From Methanobacterium sp. UBA176 (GTDB lineage Archaea; Methanobacteriota; Methanobacteria; Methanobacteriales; Methanobacteriaceae): DNA of 26,821 bases. Below are positions 24,901-26,821 of this stretch, piece by piece; the first letter of the stretch is position 1; every line of letters starts with the position of its first letter. Position numbers and translations under genes: made by a program. The notes under the pieces were generated by a model that was not told the origin of the DNA, made no database searches, and saw only the letters and a program-made list of their open reading frames with translations. Location: the NCBI GenBank assembly GCA_002505765.1, contig DAVZ01000043.1, positions 1 through 26,821 on the forward strand, given 5' to 3'.

Positions 24901-26318
24901 GTTCCGGACGTTTAACAGGATTTAATGTTACTTCTCTAGAAAAGCTGGGCCGACCCCGAATTGATGTAACTGTATCTATAAGCGGTCTTTTCCGCGATAC
25001 TTTCTCCTACACTATCGAAATGCTGGATGATGCTTTCCGTCTGATCGCTAGTTTAAATGAGAGTAATGTAGATAATTACATACGTAAACACTACATGGAA
25101 GATCTAAATAAGTACTTAAACCAGGGACTAAGCCATGAACAGGCAGAAAATTTGGCTATAGCCCGAATATTTGGTCCTGCTCCTGAATCATATGGAACTG
25201 GATTAAGTGAACTGGTTACTACTACCACTGGATGGGAGGACAGAACAGATCTGGTGGACACCTATCTTAATCGAATGTCCTACTACTACGGTAGAAATCA
25301 GTTTGCAGTTAGTGGTCTGGAATCCTTTAAAAACCAGTTAACTAGGATAGATGCTACAGTTCAGGTTCGTGATGGCTTATATGGCGTACTTGATAATGAT
25401 GATGTGGTGCAATATCTTGGGGGATTGACAATGGCAGCAAAATCACTTTCAGGTAGGGAAGTGAATATCTACACTGCCAACAGTCGAACCCTAAACGTCC
25501 GAATTGAGAGCTTATCTCTTTTCCTTAGTACCGAACTTAGAACCAGGGTCTTCAACCCCAAATGGGCAGAAGGACTACTAAAAAATGGATTTTCAGGAGC
25601 TAATACTATAAATAAACACGTGGAAAATCTGTTTATATGGAACGCAATTTCACCGAAATCTGTAGAGAAATGGATGTGGCAGCAGGTTGCTGAACACTTT
25701 GTGTTCAATTCACAGATGAGAAGTCAGCTGATTCAGGCCAATCCACATGCATTTAAGTCAATAGCTGCATGGGCTCTTGAAGCTGCAAGAAGAGGAATGT
25801 GGAATGCAGATAGTGCCACACTTACTGCTCTGTCTGACATCTACATTCAAGCAAATATTGAATATGGTGTTACATGCTGTCATCATACCTGTGCTAACAT
25901 GGCTTTCAATCAGTTTGTTGCTATGAGTTCTTCTTCAAGTTTAAACCAGCTTCAACAGTTTGCTGATACTATATTTAAAGCTACAGGAAAATCTGTGACA
26001 GTAGGAACTCAGGGAACACCTTCACAGCCAACCACTGGAAGTGTAAGTACAGGTGGGCAAAGTGATTCTTCGGCAGGTGAAAATGCTGCATCTGGTAAAC
26101 AAAGTGAGGAGCAATCTGCATCACAATCAGAAGCATCACAATCACCAGGTTCAGAAGGATCGCAAGAAGCATATGAAGTAACAAAAGTCAGCGAAGGTTC
26201 TGGCCAGTCCAATACACCCGCAGTCGCAATAGTAGGAGTTGTACTTCTCTTATGCTTGGTTGGTGTGGGATACTTCAGAGCAGACATTTTAAGCCTTTTA
26301 GGGTTTACCAAAAAATAA
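21975..26318 (+). CDS. Secreted, membrane-anchored CobN-like chelatase, canonical core (1447 aa)
   Basis: A TTG start follows ACGGAGGTGAAAA; the first codons are nearly identical in DNA to those of the preceding CobN gene. The product has a signal peptide (1-24), an Ig-like domain (about 51-153) matching that of the FmdE protein (both end LYGxATxNxKA), a CobN body (about 154-1330), a Ser/Gln/Glu linker, AYEVTK (1399-1404), a membrane helix (about 1415-1434) and a short tail. The CobN core is canonical: HLGTHGTLEWLPG (684-696), then VENPGEGTQAKRRGYAVIID. A CCHHTC site (1301-1306) lies near the end of the body. It should bind a tetrapyrrole and metal outside the membrane; whether it inserts or removes metal, and how it is powered without a CobST-like ATPase, is unknown. 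Confidence 0.9.
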   Translation: MRRQVILLITTIVFVLALCGVVAAEDSQGGVETGEIQIDDSNTGLTLHSSTISQTVNPEIKLNINLEHPEALSGDKLPTVTVKDIEGNSINETTITKTGNIQYKINFLSNKTSFNLTISALGHVTQTVNLNVSQKDPNDPTLYGVATVNLKAYNLMIISSTDSYSKAFVESYKQLKNQGYYYNLHYFSTSELSSDDPQIKQRMNAAASKADIIVIQMISGPDNVLRIKKLIENTTAQKILAIRCGVAFFDDYRFDSNDTITREYWAQGAQENIRRFQLYVLNSVGMRLKDGEDLSVVKWQDQWIYHPDAPVNMFKTWDEYINWYQNHATYTKNAPWVGIVAYDSSFKGDNHEMHVAILRSLESKGLNVLLTFANAQGRINIIDMYFKNRNTTRIDALITCVGFNYVSGVTKGVEIFRDLNVPVFAPVYSSNLEEWLKSSYGMVSELHWQIAQPEIDGRIEPIIMGGKESAEIDPETGIMVVRFKPIPERIERITERVSNWIALRQMDNFDKKIALLYYNIGGGKDGVSASYLDVVASVENILKALKEDGYNIPVNYSAGDIVNLMLTAGNNVGSWAPGELEKVVTAGAITIPISEYLTWFQTLPGALQEQVLAEWGPAPGNVMIHQDQIVIPGIMLGNVFLGPQPMRGWGEDPEKIRHSTTLPPHHQYIAFYMWLQNQFNAVIHLGTHGTLEWLPGRSVGLGGDDWPDILLGNIPNINPYIVENPGEGTQAKRRGYAVIIDHMIPPMIPSELYGELADLNDLISSYHTSLDPQRKEVLKNQIFKMILKLDIHRDLNLDMENTPFNEIVHEVEHYLEDLTESMIPYGLHIFGVGISSELLDQMIESIVSFDPAKRDNSAFKEELRKNLIKNFEIQNLMAALRGEFISPGLSGSPIRKPDVLPTGMNFYSFDPRSAPDTGAWDLGKKMADDLIESFYNEKGYYPQSVGVVLWSIETMRTNGQSIAMILRLMGLEPSWSSGRLTGFNVTSLEKLGRPRIDVTVSISGLFRDTFSYTIEMLDDAFRLIASLNESNVDNYIRKHYMEDLNKYLNQGLSHEQAENLAIARIFGPAPESYGTGLSELVTTTTGWEDRTDLVDTYLNRMSYYYGRNQFAVSGLESFKNQLTRIDATVQVRDGLYGVLDNDDVVQYLGGLTMAAKSLSGREVNIYTANSRTLNVRIESLSLFLSTELRTRVFNPKWAEGLLKNGFSGANTINKHVENLFIWNAISPKSVEKWMWQQVAEHFVFNSQMRSQLIQANPHAFKSIAAWALEAARRGMWNADSATLTALSDIYIQANIEYGVTCCHHTCANMAFNQFVAMSSSSSLNQLQQFADTIFKATGKSVTVGTQGTPSQPTTGSVSTGGQSDSSAGENAASGKQSEEQSASQSEASQSPGSEGSQEAYEVTKVSEGSGQSNTPAVAIVGVVLLLCLVGVGYFRADILSLLGFTKK

Positions 26319-26323
26319 AATTT

Positions 26324-26353
26324 CCCTATTTTTTTATTTTTTTTTAAATAGGG
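26324..26353 (+). terminator. Hairpin/T-tract terminator after the second CobN gene
   Basis: CCCTATTT (26324-26331) pairs perfectly with AAATAGGG (26346-26353) around a T-rich loop, beginning 6 nt after the stop codon. Confidence 0.6.
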
Positions 26354-26396
26354 CTTTAATTGATATTTTAAATTTAAAATATGGTTCGTTCAGATT

Positions 26397-26457
26397 GAAG
26401 TAATAAAAATATGGTTTAATACCGCTAGAAAGTAATAATTATGCTTTAAGTATTACA
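26397..26457 (+). promoter_or_regulatory. Extra upstream half-sites of the shared operator
   Basis: AAGTAATAA (26397-26405) with TAATAC (26418-26423), and AGTAATAAT (26431-26439) with GTATTAC (26450-26456), are additional copies of the same half-sites at other spacings. The promoter of the last gene therefore carries at least three operator-like clusters. Confidence 0.5.
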
Positions 26458-26484
26458 AATAAGCCCAAATAAAACCAGAAAGTA

Positions 26485-26512
26485 ATAATAAGCATTAAAT
26501 AGAAAGTATTAT
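26485..26512 (+). promoter_or_regulatory. 28-bp dyad operator overlapping the TATA box (copy 4)
   Basis: ATAATAA (26485-26491), 14 nt, GTATTAT (26506-26512), continuing into TTATATAA. The last nine bases of the spacer are close to those of copy 1 (AAATAGAAA). The predicted start of transcription is about 26538, only about 9 nt before the ATG at 26547. Confidence 0.72.
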
Positions 26513-26546
26513 ATAATGAAAAAAAGCAAAAATTGGATTGATTATT

Positions 26547-26821
26547 ATGTTAGAGTTATTATGGCAACTGGGAATATTATCTGCAGTTCTTGTCTTCGGA
26601 TTAAAAATAGGGCTTGCAATGGGATTTGCTGGGCTTTCAAAGAAAGCTGCAGCAGGTGTAGTAGCAGGATACGGTGCAGGAATATTCATCCTGACATTTT
26701 TAATTTCAGGATACACTGATATAGTTTATAAAGTTGTTTATGACTATAATTTTGCTATATTCACAGTTATGGCGCTTGTTATCATATATGCAGGTTTCCA
26801 CACCATTAGAGAATGGAAGGT
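26547..26821 (+). CDS. Polytopic membrane protein, DUF2162-like putative transporter, 5' part
   Basis: The frame runs off the window end after 91 full codons. It begins MLELLWQLGILSAVLVFG and has three hydrophobic segments (about 5-27, 36-57 and 70-86). The start KIGLAMGFAGLSKK and overall pattern remind me of the archaeal DUF2162 predicted transporters, which I recall near CobN-like genes in methanogens; this is memory, not a search. There is no ribosome site and the leader is very short or absent, as expected for a near-leaderless transcript. It shares the dyad operator with the FmdE and CobN genes, so it probably serves the same surface system, perhaps as energising or transport component. 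Confidence 0.65.
   Translation, partial: MLELLWQLGILSAVLVFGLKIGLAMGFAGLSKKAAAGVVAGYGAGIFILTFLISGYTDIVYKVVYDYNFAIFTVMALVIIYAGFHTIREWK

Noticed and set aside
16362..26318. Calling the CobN-like genes part of cobalamin biosynthesis
   Set aside because: Both products are predicted outside the membrane, no CobS/CobT or corrin-ring genes are present, and the two differ in the core motif.
26516..26719. Open frame starting MKKSKNWIDYYV at the window end
   Set aside because: Its ATG lies inside or just after the TATA box, upstream of the predicted transcription start, and the overlapping frame from 26547 has clear membrane-protein character.

Overview
The window is AT-rich archaeal DNA from a hydrogenotrophic methanogen of the order Methanobacteriales, most likely Methanobacterium. 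Support: a CODH/acetyl-CoA synthase operon with archaeal subunit lengths (CdhC without the bacterial N-terminal extension), geranylgeranyl reductase for archaeal lipids, tRNAs without encoded CCA, GGAGGTG ribosome sites with frequent TTG/GTG starts, and TATA-box promoters. The genus is an inference from gene content and style.

Left part (1-4816, mostly + strand): the end of a Cys/Pro/Lys repeat protein, tRNA-Thr(GGT) and tRNA-Leu(TAA) on the minus strand, a 2[4Fe-4S] ferredoxin followed by a geranylgeranyl reductase (a known redox pairing), a HEAT-repeat protein and an Ogt-type DNA alkyltransferase. Middle (4917-9664, minus strand): cdhC-cooC-cdhD-cdhE, i.e. the acetyl-CoA synthase and corrinoid protein half of the CODH/ACS complex plus its nickel-insertion ATPase. 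cdhA and cdhB are not upstream; instead there is about 0.8 kb of AT-rich DNA with a structured element and a strong hairpin.

Right part (10139-26821, + strand) is the unusual region, a cell-surface metal/tetrapyrrole module. It encodes a secreted, membrane-anchored protein with two FmdE domains, a small anchored protein whose mature N-terminus would be HPGH, a CbiM/NikM-type substrate-binding membrane subunit (starts MHLPDG), a bitopic protein whose mature N-terminus would be HGIH, two very large secreted and membrane-anchored CobN-like chelatases (1710 and 1447 aa), and the start of a polytopic membrane protein that I recall as DUF2162-like. Three of the big surface proteins share an AYEV-x-K motif just before the C-terminal membrane helix; the FmdE protein and the second CobN share an N-terminal Ig-like domain.

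Four promoters in this region carry the same 28-bp dyad, ATAATAC-N14-GTATTAT or a close variant, whose right half runs into the TATA box. They lie upstream of the small element at 10194, the FmdE protein, the first CobN and the terminal membrane protein. The second CobN instead has an ATACTTGAAT palindrome operator. My reading is a co-regulated surface system that binds, strips or exchanges Ni/Co, free or tetrapyrrole-bound, outside the membrane and passes it to an ECF-type importer. That function is inferred; the architecture and the operators are visible in the sequence.
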